Assembly (NCBI RefSeq): GCF_014287705.1
Contig: NZ_JACOOY010000003.1
Location: 124,001 to 188,000, forward strand
DNA length: 64,000 nt
Source: Dorea_D hominis
GTDB taxonomy: Bacteria > Bacillota > Clostridia > Lachnospirales > Lachnospiraceae
Direction: 5' to 3'
Every line of letters begins with the position of its first letter. Within the stretch, counting starts at the first letter, position 1. The notes beneath the pieces are model-generated. The model was not told the DNA's origin. It saw nothing but the letters and a program-made list of their open reading frames with translations, and did no database searches. Made by a program: the position numbers and the translations under genes. Below are positions 50,275 through 58,834 of this stretch, piece after piece.

Positions 50275-52215
50275 ATGGGAGAGCAGAAGAAGACACAGGA
50301 ACCGGATTTAAATCAGTTAAAGAAAGTCCGCAGAGAGAAACTCGCCGATTTACAGGCTAATGGAAAGAATCCATTTGAGATTACAAAGTATGATGTGACA
50401 TGTCACGCTGCTGATGTGAAAGACAATTATGAAGAGATGGAAGGAAAACACGTAACACTTGCGGGACGTATCATGCAGAAACGTGTTATGGGAAAAGCTT
50501 CTTTCTGTAACATTCTGGATCAGAGTGGAAACATTCAGTCTTATGTTGCAAGAGACAGCATTGGAGAAGAAGAATACAAAGATTTCAAGAAGATGGATAT
50601 CGGAGATATCGTAGGACTGGAAGGTGAAGTCTTCAAAACAAAAACAGGAGAGATTTCTATTCATGCCTCTGCTGTAAAACTGTTATCTAAGAGTCTTCAG
50701 ATCCTTCCGGAAAAATTCCATGGACTGACCAATACAGATACACGTTACCGTCAGAGATATGTGGATTTGATCATGAATCCGGAAGTACGTGACACATTTA
50801 TCAAGAGATCCAAAATTATCGCATCTATCAGAAATTATCTGAATGGCCAGGGATTCCTTGAAGTTGAGACACCAATGCTGGTACAGAATGCCGGTGGTGC
50901 AGCAGCAAGACCGTTCGAGACACATTTCAATGCACTGAACGAAGACCTGAAACTTCGTATTTCTCTGGAGCTGTACTTAAAGAGACTGATTGTCGGTGGT
51001 ATGGAGAGAGTTTATGAGATTGGACGTGTATTCCGTAATGAAGGCCTGGACACAAGACATAACCCGGAATTTACGCTGATGGAGTTATACCAGGCATATA
51101 CAGATTACAATGGAATGATGGATCTGACAGAGAACCTGTATCGTCATGTTGCACAGGAAGTTCTCGGAACAACTAAGATTGTTTACAAAGGAATCGAGAT
51201 CGACCTTGGTAAGCCGTTTGAAAGAATTACAATGATCGATGCTGTTAAGAAATATGCAGGTATCGACTGGAATGAAGTTGAGACAGAAGAAGATGCGAAG
51301 AAGTTAGCTGACGAGCATCATATCGAATACGAAGCAAGACATAAGAAAGGTGATATCTTAAGCCTCTTCTTTGAGGAGTATGCTGAGAAATACCTGTTAC
51401 AGCCAACATTTGTTATGGATCATCCGATCGAGATTTCTCCACTTACAAAGAAGAAACCGGAAGACCCGAATTATGTAGAACGTTTTGAGTTCTTCATGAA
51501 TGGATGGGAGATGGCAAATGCGTACTCTGAGTTAAATGATCCAATCGACCAGAGAGAGCGTTTCAAAGCACAGGAAGAACTGCTTGCACAGGGTGACGAG
51601 GAAGCAAACACAACAGATGAAGACTTCCTGAACGCACTGGAGATCGGTATGCCGCCTACAGGTGGTATTGGATTTGGTATCGATCGTATGTGTATGCTGC
51701 TTACAGGAGCAGAAGCAATCCGTGACGTATTATTGTTCCCGACAATGAAGTCCTTAGATGGTGTAAATAAGAAAAATGATGTAAATAATACAGCTTCTGA
51801 AGCACCTGAAAAAAATGTAAAAACTGAGTCTGAAAAGATTGATTTTTCTAAGGTAAAGGTAGAGCCTTTATTTGAGGAATTTGTTGATTTTGATACATTC
51901 AGTAAGTCAGATTTCCGTGCAGTAAAGGTTAAAGAGTGTGTTGCAGTACCGAAGTCAAAGAAACTGTTACAGTTTACGCTTGATGACGGAACAGGCACAG
52001 ACAGAACCATTTTAAGCGGTATTCACGCTTATTATGAGCCTGAAGAACTGGTTGGAAAGACGCTTATCGCTATCACAAATCTTCCACCGAGAGCGATGAT
52101 GGGCATTGACTCTTGCGGTATGCTCCTCAGTGCTATCCACGAAGAAGAAGGCGAAGAAAAGCTCCATCTTCTGATGGTTGATGACCATATTCCAGCAGGT
52201 GCAAAGCTCTATTAA
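50275..52215 (+). CDS. lysS: Class II lysyl-tRNA synthetase with C-terminal tRNA-binding domain
   Basis: 646 residues, about 140 more than a standard LysRS. The OB-fold anticodon-binding domain is at about 55-160. Class II motifs follow: motif 1 FLEVETPMLVQNAGGAAARP, motif 2 VFRNEGLDTRHNPEFTLMELY and motif 3 GMPPTGGIGFGIDRMCML. A charged linker (about 500-530) leads to an EMAP/Trbp111-like domain (FDTFSKSDFRAVKVKECVAVPKSKK to PPRAMMGIDSCGMLLSA), the kind more often attached to MetRS. It charges tRNA-Lys; the appended domain should raise tRNA affinity. Confidence 0.96.
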   Translation: MGEQKKTQEPDLNQLKKVRREKLADLQANGKNPFEITKYDVTCHAADVKDNYEEMEGKHVTLAGRIMQKRVMGKASFCNILDQSGNIQSYVARDSIGEEEYKDFKKMDIGDIVGLEGEVFKTKTGEISIHASAVKLLSKSLQILPEKFHGLTNTDTRYRQRYVDLIMNPEVRDTFIKRSKIIASIRNYLNGQGFLEVETPMLVQNAGGAAARPFETHFNALNEDLKLRISLELYLKRLIVGGMERVYEIGRVFRNEGLDTRHNPEFTLMELYQAYTDYNGMMDLTENLYRHVAQEVLGTTKIVYKGIEIDLGKPFERITMIDAVKKYAGIDWNEVETEEDAKKLADEHHIEYEARHKKGDILSLFFEEYAEKYLLQPTFVMDHPIEISPLTKKKPEDPNYVERFEFFMNGWEMANAYSELNDPIDQRERFKAQEELLAQGDEEANTTDEDFLNALEIGMPPTGGIGFGIDRMCMLLTGAEAIRDVLLFPTMKSLDGVNKKNDVNNTASEAPEKNVKTESEKIDFSKVKVEPLFEEFVDFDTFSKSDFRAVKVKECVAVPKSKKLLQFTLDDGTGTDRTILSGIHAYYEPEELVGKTLIAITNLPPRAMMGIDSCGMLLSAIHEEEGEEKLHLLMVDDHIPAGAKLY

Positions 52216-52363
52216 GATGATGTAAAGATGTACCGTTTTACCGAATAGACGGGACGTACTTCATTTGATAAAAAACTAAAAAAACAGCGATTTACATCAA
52301 ACTTACATCAATTGATGCAGAAATCGGTGCAAGCAAGAAAAAATCGCATAATTGGCAGAATGA

Positions 52364-52397
52364 ATGGGCAGTCCTGAAATCGGGATTGCCCATTTTT
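52364..52397 (+). terminator. Terminator downstream of lysS
   Basis: ATGGGCA and TGCCCAT flank an 18-base region containing TCCTGAAATCGGGA, followed by TTTTT. It lies 150 bp after lysS. Confidence 0.65.
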
Positions 52398-52417
52398 AGA
52401 AGAAAGACGAAAAACTC

Positions 52418-52448
52418 TTGACCTGCACGCAGCGTATACGCTTATACT
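52418..52448 (+). promoter_or_regulatory. MerR-type promoter with 19-bp spacer and palindrome
   Basis: TTGACC and TATACT are separated by 19 bases, and the spacer ends in the perfect palindrome AGCGTATACGCT. Over-long spacers with a central dyad are the signature of MerR-activated promoters. The gene directly downstream encodes a MerR protein, so autoregulation is likely. Confidence 0.75.
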
Positions 52449-52478
52449 ATCAACATAAATCATAAGGAGGTGCATCGG

Positions 52479-53363
52479 ATGTTATTAAATGAAATTATAA
52501 ATGAGGTTGGAATGACAAAGCGTGCAGTTAAGTATTATGAAGAAAAAGGATTGCTGTCAGTGGATAAAGATAACAATGGTTATCGTAACTATACTGCACA
52601 AGATGTTGAAACTTTAAAAAAGATTTCAGTATATAGAAAACTCGGTATTAGTATTAAAGACATACAGAGCCTTTTGGAAACTGGCGACAAAAGTATTCTT
52701 CTTCGTATTTATCAAGAAAAAGTGCAGGAAAAAGTTTTAAAAGACTCAGAACTTGAAGCTTTGAAGCAATTTATAGATGATGGTGACGCAGACAAAGCAA
52801 ATGAGGCACTTGATTATCAAACCGTTGAAAATGCAATTGAGTCTTTGCTACCGGGAAAAGAATGGGGAGATTATTTTAAAAGTCATTTCAAACCATTTCT
52901 TAATGTAAGGTTGAAGACTCTGGAACAGAAGCAGGCACTACATAATATATTAGAATATTGCGATGAAACGACATTGAAAGTTCCTTTTATTATGGGAATA
53001 GGTGCGAAGATGATAGGTGGGATTGCACAAGAAACCAGAACCGCAGATGAGATGATAGCCTATTATCGTGATATGAGTGAAAGTGAATATGAAAGACTAA
53101 AAGAAAAAGTATGGAAAGGTGCTAAAATGAAAAACGGTATAATGAAATACCATCCAGCATTTATTGCACAGAGAAAAATGCAGAAAGAGTTACAAAATAA
53201 AGGATATAACGATATATTCATTCCTAATTTAATGGTTCTGTCTCCAACGTATGCAGAATATAAGAAAGCGTTAGATAATGTGAACGATAGAATGTGTAGA
53301 GAACTTGGACTGTATTATGATAGCAATTATAACTTAGTTATTAAAAAAGATAATTCTAAGTAA
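52479..53363 (+). CDS. MerR-family transcriptional regulator
   Basis: 294 residues from ATG 52479, eight bases after AAGGAGG. The N-terminal winged helix is typical (LNEIINEVGMTKRAVKYYEEKGLL, NGYRNYTAQDVETLKKISVYRKLGISIKDIQSLL), followed by the dimerisation helix. The C-terminal effector domain (about 120-294) is large and helical, with no Cys pair for metals and no known ligand signature. It has its own MerR-type promoter and terminator, and sits at the edge of a mobile region, so it may sense a drug or signal for that region. Confidence 0.88.
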   Translation: MLLNEIINEVGMTKRAVKYYEEKGLLSVDKDNNGYRNYTAQDVETLKKISVYRKLGISIKDIQSLLETGDKSILLRIYQEKVQEKVLKDSELEALKQFIDDGDADKANEALDYQTVENAIESLLPGKEWGDYFKSHFKPFLNVRLKTLEQKQALHNILEYCDETTLKVPFIMGIGAKMIGGIAQETRTADEMIAYYRDMSESEYERLKEKVWKGAKMKNGIMKYHPAFIAQRKMQKELQNKGYNDIFIPNLMVLSPTYAEYKKALDNVNDRMCRELGLYYDSNYNLVIKKDNSK

Positions 53364-53373
53364 AAGTTAAACT

Positions 53374-53416
53374 ACCCTTTGGGAGAGGAGAAATCCTTTT
53401 CTCAAAGGGCTTTTTC
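53374..53416 (+). terminator. Terminator after merR gene
   Basis: CCCTTTG and CAAAGGG enclose an inner GAGAGGAG/CTTTTCTC stem, followed by CTTTTTC. Confidence 0.75.
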
Positions 53417-53490
53417 TATTTATACGGATATTCGCAAACTACAAGATAAAGCCAAAACTTCATATACTCTAAGCACAAGGAGGTTGAGGT

Positions 53491-54303
53491 TTGGCTATGA
53501 ACAACAGTTTAGCAGAAGTACACCCAGAGCTTATTACGGAATGGTCGGAGAAGAATTTACCGCTTACACCTGATGATATTACCTTTGGTTCAAATAAAAA
53601 AGTATGGTGGAAAGGTACTTGCGGACACGAATGGCAAACAAGCGTTAAGGCTCGTTCTAATGGAGAAAAATGTCCGATATGTTCCGGTGCGAGAGTGATT
53701 GCAGGTATTAACGATTTGGCGACATTAGAGCCGTTACTGGCAAAGCAGTGGTCAAAAAAGAATAAGATAAAACCGACAGAGGTTTCTATTGGTTCTCATA
53801 AGAAAGTGATATGGAGATGTAAAAAAGGTCACGAGTGGGAAGCTGTCGTTAAAAGCAGTGCTCCAACGATTATTGTTGCAGCGGTTACAAGTGTAATCAA
53901 GAAAAGATATTTGCCATCGCACATTATTCTTGGCGAGGAGTTTGGACTGAAGAAACCGTCAATGGTTCTTCTGGAGCAGATACGGACAGTCAATAGAGAG
54001 GATTTGCGTGAATACATAGGTACGGTAGATGACGATAAACTTTTCAGGCAGATAAACGCAACTTTGAAAAAGACTTTTGGACTTTGGGTTTACAAGCCGG
54101 AGGGGAAAGAAAATATTCGTTGTCTATGCCCGAAGTGCCTGAATGATTACATCCACAATCCGGACTATATTGTAAGGCGACTTGACCCATTTGCAAAGCG
54201 AAAAGACAGATGTGATAAGTGTGATGCAGATGGTTGGGATTATGTTGTTACCGACAGATATTCATCAAAGAAAGAAAAGAGGGGAAGCAATGACAGAAAA
54301 TAA
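53491..54303 (+). CDS. Zinc-ribbon protein of a mobile element
   Basis: 270 residues, with TTG 53491 seven bases after AAGGAGG (ATG 53497 is the alternative). Two tandem DUF4379-like units are visible. The first is complete (VWWKGTCGHEWQTSVKARSN then KCPICSG). The second has VIWRCKKGHEWEAVVKSSA but loses its CPxC pair. The C-terminal part (about 150-270) has two CxxC pairs (CLCPKC, CDKCDADGWDY). The 3' end overlaps the next gene by 14 bp. The function is unknown; nucleic acid binding is likely. Confidence 0.7.
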   Translation: MAMNNSLAEVHPELITEWSEKNLPLTPDDITFGSNKKVWWKGTCGHEWQTSVKARSNGEKCPICSGARVIAGINDLATLEPLLAKQWSKKNKIKPTEVSIGSHKKVIWRCKKGHEWEAVVKSSAPTIIVAAVTSVIKKRYLPSHIILGEEFGLKKPSMVLLEQIRTVNREDLREYIGTVDDDKLFRQINATLKKTFGLWVYKPEGKENIRCLCPKCLNDYIHNPDYIVRRLDPFAKRKDRCDKCDADGWDYVVTDRYSSKKEKRGSNDRK

Positions 54304-54496
54304 AATCATTATTCCTATCTGGAAGAAGTCCAATCTTACAGTAGAAGAAGCCGCAGCTTATTGTGGTATTGGCTCAAGAAAATTAAGAGAAATGTCCGAC
54401 TCGGAGTTTTGCCCTTTTGTTCTTTGGAATGGAAGTAAGCGACTGATTAAAAGAAGAAAACTGGACGAATATCTTGATAATGCGTATTCGATATAG
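54290..54496 (+). CDS. Excisionase-like HTH protein, copy 1
   Basis: 68 residues (MTENKIIIPIWKKSNLTVEEAAAYCGIGSRKLREM), with AGGGGAAG upstream. The core pattern is PIW-KSNLTVEEAAAYCGIG-LRE then CPFVLW-G-KRLIKRRKLDEYL, that of Tn916-type Xis winged-helix proteins. It is the first of three paralogues in a row before an integrase. It overlaps the zinc-ribbon gene by 14 bp. Xis proteins bend DNA at element ends to favour excision. Confidence 0.82.
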   Translation: MTENKIIIPIWKKSNLTVEEAAAYCGIGSRKLREMSDSEFCPFVLWNGSKRLIKRRKLDEYLDNAYSI

Positions 54497-54595
54497 CTGA
54501 TTTGTAAAATGTGCGATGGGTCGGTTCGCATAATAGGCTCATCGTCATTTTTTAATTATCATAAGGGCAGAAAAAAACAAGGAGGTGCTTCCGTA

Positions 54596-54823
54596 ATGGC
54601 AGATACAGAAAAGATTATCCGAAAAAAATATGATGTGCCGATATGGCATAAGTCTAATTTGACGATTGATGAAGCAGTTGAATATTCTGGCATAGGTAGA
54701 GAAAGACTGAGAAAACTAACAAGCCAAGAAGAATGCCCATTTGTTCTTCATATAGGAAATCGTCGAATGATTAAGAGGAGGATTTTTGATGAATACATTG
54801 AAAAACTTACTTTCCTTGAATGA
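54596..54823 (+). CDS. Excisionase-like HTH protein, copy 2
   Basis: 75 residues from ATG 54596, preceded by AAGGAGG. It contains VPIWHKSNLTIDEAVEYSGIG and CPFVLHIGNRRMIKRRIFDEY, clearly homologous to the copy before it but only about half identical, so the duplication is old. The 3' end overlaps the third copy by 35 bp in another frame. Confidence 0.8.
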   Translation: MADTEKIIRKKYDVPIWHKSNLTIDEAVEYSGIGRERLRKLTSQEECPFVLHIGNRRMIKRRIFDEYIEKLTFLE

Positions 54824-55070
54824 TGATGAACGCTTACTTGCCGAAGTAAGAACATATCAGGAAAAACTCATAAGCAATGCTGAAGAACCGATATGGGAAA
54901 GAAAGTGGCTGACAATCGAAGAAGCCGCAGCATATTCCGGTATAGGAAGAACGAAGTTGCGTGAGTTATCTAATCAAGCAGGTTGTCCCTTTGCAATATG
55001 GATAGGCAATAAAATCCATATTGTGAGGGAACGACTGGACAAATATATAGATAAGCAGTTTAGAATTTAG
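54789..55070 (+). CDS. xis: Excisionase-like HTH protein, copy 3
   Basis: 93 residues from ATG 54789. An extra N-terminal helical stretch (LLSLNDDERLLAEVRTYQEKL) precedes the same core (EPIWERKWLTIEEAAAYSGIG, CPFAIWIGNKIHIVRERLD). This copy lies 9 bp before the integrase, in the usual xis position. It is therefore the most likely partner of that integrase. Confidence 0.83.
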   Translation: MNTLKNLLSLNDDERLLAEVRTYQEKLISNAEEPIWERKWLTIEEAAAYSGIGRTKLRELSNQAGCPFAIWIGNKIHIVRERLDKYIDKQFRI

Positions 55071-55079
55071 GAGGACACA

Positions 55080-56162
55080 ATGGCGACAAAAAGAAAAGAT
55101 AAATCAAGGGTTGTTCTGAAAACCGGAGAGGTTCAGAGAAAAGACGGTACTTATCAATTTAGCTGGCAGGACAGCCAGATGAAAAGAAGATTTGTTTACG
55201 CAAGAACTTTAGATGACCTGAGAGAAAAAGAAAAGCGTATTCAGAAAGATAAATGTGATGGTATTAAGACCGAAGCACGATACACAACCATTGATGAATT
55301 ATTTGACCTTTGGGCAAATATGAAAAGAGGGCTGAAGAATAATACCTTTGAAAATTACAAATATATGTACAATACCTTTGTGCGACCAGTGATTGGAAGT
55401 AAAAGAATATCAACGCTGAAGAAATCAGATATTAAGAAATACTACAATTATCTTGTTGATGAAAGAAATTTGAAGCCTTCAACAATTGATAATATACATA
55501 CGGTTCTTCATCAGGTTTTACAGATTGCTGTCGATGATGACTTTATCAGAAATAACCCGTCAGATAATGTGTTGAGAGAATTGAAAAAAGCACATTGTTT
55601 TCAGTCGGAAAAGCGTAGAGCGTTGACGAAACTTGAGCAGGAGCTATTTCTGAATTTCATGAAAACCCACCCTGTATATGAACACTGGTATCCGGTCTTT
55701 GCAGTAATGATAGGAACTGGACTTCGTGTGGGGGAAGTAACTGGATTGAGATGGTGTGATATTGATATGGAAAGTGGAATGATTGATGTTAATCATACTC
55801 TTGTATATTATGACCACAGAACTGAGGGAAGTAAAAGCGGCTGTTATTTCAATGTAAATACAACGAAGACTCCGGCTAGTATGAGGCAGGTTCCAATGCT
55901 CGGTTTTGTGAGAGAAGCATTTGAACAGGAGAAACAGAAGCAGGAAGATTTAGGACTTCATTGCGAGGTCACGATTGACGGATATACAGATTTTATTTTC
56001 ATCAATCGTTTTGGTCAGGCACAGCACCAAGCCACACTCAACAAAGCAATCCGAAGAATTATCCGTGATTGCAATGATGAGCAGTTTTTGCACAGTGATG
56101 AACCTGATGTGTTACTTCCTCATTTTAGCTGTCATGGTCGAGTTATAATAAGGACAAGTTAG
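55080..56162 (+). pseudogene. int: Tn916-type tyrosine integrase, truncated
   Basis: 360 codons with AGGAGG upstream. The N-terminal arm domain (GTYQFSWQDSQMKRRFVYARTL), core-binding domain (about 75-165) and first catalytic part (VMIGTGLRVGEVTGLRWCDID, catalytic Arg) are normal. The frame reaches PHFSCH, where family members continue with the H-x-x-R box, a GH box and the Tyr nucleophile. Instead it ends after ten unrelated residues (GRVIIRTS end). About 50 C-terminal residues with four catalytic positions are missing, so it cannot recombine DNA alone. Confidence 0.85.
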
Positions 56163-56333
56163 AAAACTCCAGTAAATACAAGGGGTTGCACTAATTTAGT
56201 CCTTATTTTTAACTCCCTGAAAAAGGGAAAAATAAGGCAGCGCTGTCATTCCAGAATATGAATTATTACAGATCCAGACTGGAAATGGATTTGTGTAAGA
56301 CAAGAGTAAAAACAACAGAATTATTGTAATTAT

Positions 56334-56392
56334 AGGACTGAATTAGCTCGCACGGAATATAGATTCCGGTTGTCTAATTCAGTCCTCTTTTT
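56334..56392 (+). terminator. Long hairpin terminator upstream of parA
   Basis: AGGACTGAATTAG and CTAATTCAGTCCT form a perfect 13-bp stem with a 27-base loop, followed by CTTTTT. A similar imperfect hairpin (AAGGACAAGTTAG with CTAATTTAGTCCTT and a T run) lies at about 56149-56207. Both probably insulate the element from outside transcription. Confidence 0.75.
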
Positions 56393-56420
56393 GATTGACG
56401 ACGATGAAAGGTGATGAAAA

Positions 56421-57206
56421 ATGGCTAGAATTATTTCTATTGTAAACCAAAAAGGGGGAACGGGAAAATCCGCATGTACAGCTAATTTAGCAGTAGGATT
56501 AGCACAAAAGAATATGAAAGTGTTGATTGTAGATGCCGATCCACAGTCTGATGTATCCGCAGGATTTGGATATCGTGATTGTGATGACAGTAATGAAACA
56601 CTTACAGCTCTTATGGATGCAGTAATGAAAGATGAAGATATTCCTTCAGACTGTTATATCAGACATCAGGCAGAGGGAATAGACATTATCTGTTCTAACA
56701 TTGGACTGGCAGGTACGGAAGTACAGTTGGTAAATGCAATGAGCAGGGAATATGTATTGAAACAGATTTTATATGGTATCAAGGATCAATATGATGCAGT
56801 CATTATTGACTGTATGCCATCATTGGGAATGATTACGATCAATGCGCTGGCTGCATCAGATGAAGTCCTCATTCCAGTTGAAGCGTCCTACCTGCCAATC
56901 AAAGGCTTGCAGCAGTTGTTAAAAACGATCGGTAAGGTTCGTAAGCAGATTAATCCGAAGTTGCAAGTCGGTGGGATTCTGTTCACGATGGTCGATGCGC
57001 ATACAAATGATGCCAGAAATAATATGGAACTTCTCAGAAATGTATATGGAAGTCAAATTCATATCTTTGATAATTATATTCCATTTTCTGTAAGAATGAA
57101 GGAAGCAGTCAGAGAAGGACAGAGTATTTTCTCTTATGATCCGAAAGGCAAAGCTACAGAAGCTTATCGGAGAGTGACGGAGGAGGTGCTGAAAGATGCC
57201 ATCTAA
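56421..57206 (+). CDS. parA: ParA/Soj-family partition ATPase
   Basis: 261 residues. The deviant Walker A KGGTGKSACTANLA is at the N-terminus, Walker A' is in VLIVDADPQSDVS and Walker B in YDAVIIDCMPSLGM. The fold is complete. With ParB, overlapped by 11 bp, it should segregate or stabilise the element when excised and replicating. The ribosome site AAAGGTGATG is modest. It is first in the backbone of the conjugative element. Confidence 0.95.
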   Translation: MARIISIVNQKGGTGKSACTANLAVGLAQKNMKVLIVDADPQSDVSAGFGYRDCDDSNETLTALMDAVMKDEDIPSDCYIRHQAEGIDIICSNIGLAGTEVQLVNAMSREYVLKQILYGIKDQYDAVIIDCMPSLGMITINALAASDEVLIPVEASYLPIKGLQQLLKTIGKVRKQINPKLQVGGILFTMVDAHTNDARNNMELLRNVYGSQIHIFDNYIPFSVRMKEAVREGQSIFSYDPKGKATEAYRRVTEEVLKDAI

Positions 57207-58101
57207 AAAAAGAGCAACTCCCATTTCCTTACAGCCACTTGATGCGTTGTTTGGAACAAACGAAGAAACAAACAATGGAATTTGCGAGATAAAAATAGGA
57301 AGCCTTCATCCATTTCCAAATCACCCGTTTCAAGTAAAAGATGATAAGAAAATGGAAGAATTATCAGAAAGCATTACACAATATGGCGTGTTGGTTCCTG
57401 GTATTGTGCGGTTGAGAGAGTCTGGTGGTTATGAGCTGGTAGCTGGTCATCGGCGAAAACGAGCATGTGAACTTGCTGGACTAGAGAAAATGCCGGTTAT
57501 CATCAAAGATCTTACAGATGATGAAGCGACGGTGATTATGGTAGATTCCAACATTCAACGAGAAGAGCTGCTGATCAGCGAAAAGGCATTTGCTTATAAA
57601 ATGAAATATGAGGCGTTAAAGCGTCAGGGAAAACGATCTGATTTAACTTCTTGCCAAGTTGGCAAGAAGTTGGCGGCAGAAGAAGTCAGTCAGAATACAG
57701 GAGATAGTTCCAGACAGATTCTTCGATATATTCATCTGACAGAGTTAGTAGCAGAGCTATTAGAATTGGCAGACGAGAAGAAGCTTCCCTTTAACACAGC
57801 TGTTGAACTTTCTTATTTGAGAACTGAAGAGCAGCAGATATTATTTCAGTATATGAGTAATCACAATATGGTACCTTCCATGAAGCAGGCAAAGGAATTG
57901 AAGCAGATTTCAAAAGAGCGGATGTTGACGTATTCAGAAATTGACCAGATTTGCATGAATGAAAGTACTGAAAAAGTTCAGGTGCAGATTCCGGCGAAGA
58001 AATTGAAACAATATTTTCCAGATACATATACAAAGACTCAGATGGAAGAAATTATATTTATGCTTCTGGCATCGTGGGCAGAAAGAGAGGGTAAAGAATG
58101 A
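57196..58101 (+). CDS. parB: ParB/Spo0J-family partition protein
   Basis: 301 residues. The N-terminal CTP-binding part shows IGSLHPFPNHPFQVKDD, SITQYGVLVPGIVR and the GHRRKRACELAGL box; the central HTH follows (DLTSCQVGKKLAAEEVSQNTGDSS, RQILRYIHLTEL). It overlaps parA and, by ATGA, the next small gene. It likely binds a parS-like site on the element. TTGCCAAGTTGGCAA at about 57651-57665, inside the gene, is a near-palindrome worth comparing with parS sites. Confidence 0.94.
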   Translation: MPSKKRATPISLQPLDALFGTNEETNNGICEIKIGSLHPFPNHPFQVKDDKKMEELSESITQYGVLVPGIVRLRESGGYELVAGHRRKRACELAGLEKMPVIIKDLTDDEATVIMVDSNIQREELLISEKAFAYKMKYEALKRQGKRSDLTSCQVGKKLAAEEVSQNTGDSSRQILRYIHLTELVAELLELADEKKLPFNTAVELSYLRTEEQQILFQYMSNHNMVPSMKQAKELKQISKERMLTYSEIDQICMNESTEKVQVQIPAKKLKQYFPDTYTKTQMEEIIFMLLASWAEREGKE

Positions 58102-58232
58102 GCAATGAAGATATGGCAAGGAGAATACAAGTCTATCTGAAAAAGATAGAAAAGATACGTGTTAAACGGATAAAAAGAGAGAAGTTTAAACATTTGTTGA
58201 AAACATTAGGATTATCAGCAGGAAGGAAGTGA
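58098..58232 (+). CDS. Small basic protein of the conjugative element
   Basis: 44 residues (MSNEDMARRIQVYLKKIEKI...), very rich in Lys and Arg. The ATG overlaps the parB stop (ATGA), which supports coupled translation. It probably binds nucleic acid by charge; no family recognised. Confidence 0.6.
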   Translation: MSNEDMARRIQVYLKKIEKIRVKRIKREKFKHLLKTLGLSAGRK

Positions 58233-58236
58233 AAGT

Positions 58237-58404
58237 ATGGCTTTGAAAATTGTACGAAGATATGATGCGAACGGAAGGGAGCTTACGGAGAAAGATCTGG
58301 AAACCTTTCGATTGGATTCTCCTGTGGTTAGAGAAATATTGGCAAACCTTAATCGGGAGGTGGCGGAAGGAATCAGACAGAGGGAGAAAAAAGATGACGA
58401 TTGA
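58237..58404 (+). CDS. Small conserved element protein
   Basis: 55 residues (MALKIVRRYDANGRELTEKD...REKKDDD). AGGAAGGAAGTG precedes the ATG. Its end overlaps the next gene by 11 bp. Charged and probably helical; the function is unknown. Confidence 0.6.
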   Translation: MALKIVRRYDANGRELTEKDLETFRLDSPVVREILANLNREVAEGIRQREKKDDD

Positions 58405-58705
58405 AGATGTAATTAAAAAATCGATTCTGCCACTGGCATTTATGGTATTCTGGTTTTGGATGACAAAAACAATTATGAAGGTCAGTGGACAGACGGATTG
58501 GTTCTGGTGGGTATTTATTGCTGGACTTCCATTTGGAATACATAAAATGCGGTTGATTCTGATTCCGAGAGGAATGGATACCACAGCAACACTTGGGATG
58601 GCTGCATTAAGTGTCATCATTGGAGCATTGATTGGAAGTATCATGATTCCAGTGTATGTGATTAGAGCGATATACGTGTTTATACGGTATGCCATTGGAA
58701 AATAG
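58394..58705 (+). CDS. DUF6050-like membrane protein
   Basis: 103 residues from ATG 58394, inside a longer frame whose upstream part overlaps the preceding gene. Three hydrophobic helices are visible: SILPLAFMVFWFWM, DWFWWVFIAGLPFGI and GMAALSVIIGALIGSIMIPVYVI. The pattern fits small membrane proteins carried next to parB on this ICE family. The function is unknown. A terminator follows, so the par operon ends here. Confidence 0.7.
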   Translation: MTIEDVIKKSILPLAFMVFWFWMTKTIMKVSGQTDWFWWVFIAGLPFGIHKMRLILIPRGMDTTATLGMAALSVIIGALIGSIMIPVYVIRAIYVFIRYAIGK

Positions 58706-58730
58706 AATATTAGATTGATAAGAGGCAGGC

Positions 58731-58767
58731 TTGCGAAAACAAAAATCGTAAGTCTGCCTCTTTTTTT
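58731..58767 (+). terminator. Terminator ending the par operon
   Basis: AGAGGCAGGCTTGCGA pairs with TCGTAAGTCTGCCTCT, followed by seven T. Confidence 0.85.
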
Positions 58768-58834
58768 GTGCTTAAAACCAGGCAATTCAGGGGAAGTCCC
58801 TTTTGCAAATATATATTCTTGGAGGATTTTTAAT

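Noticed and set aside
52216..52360. Attachment site of another element at the lysS 3' end
   Set aside because: Repeated GATGTAA/TTACATC motifs are present, but I found no copy of the lysS end elsewhere in the window.
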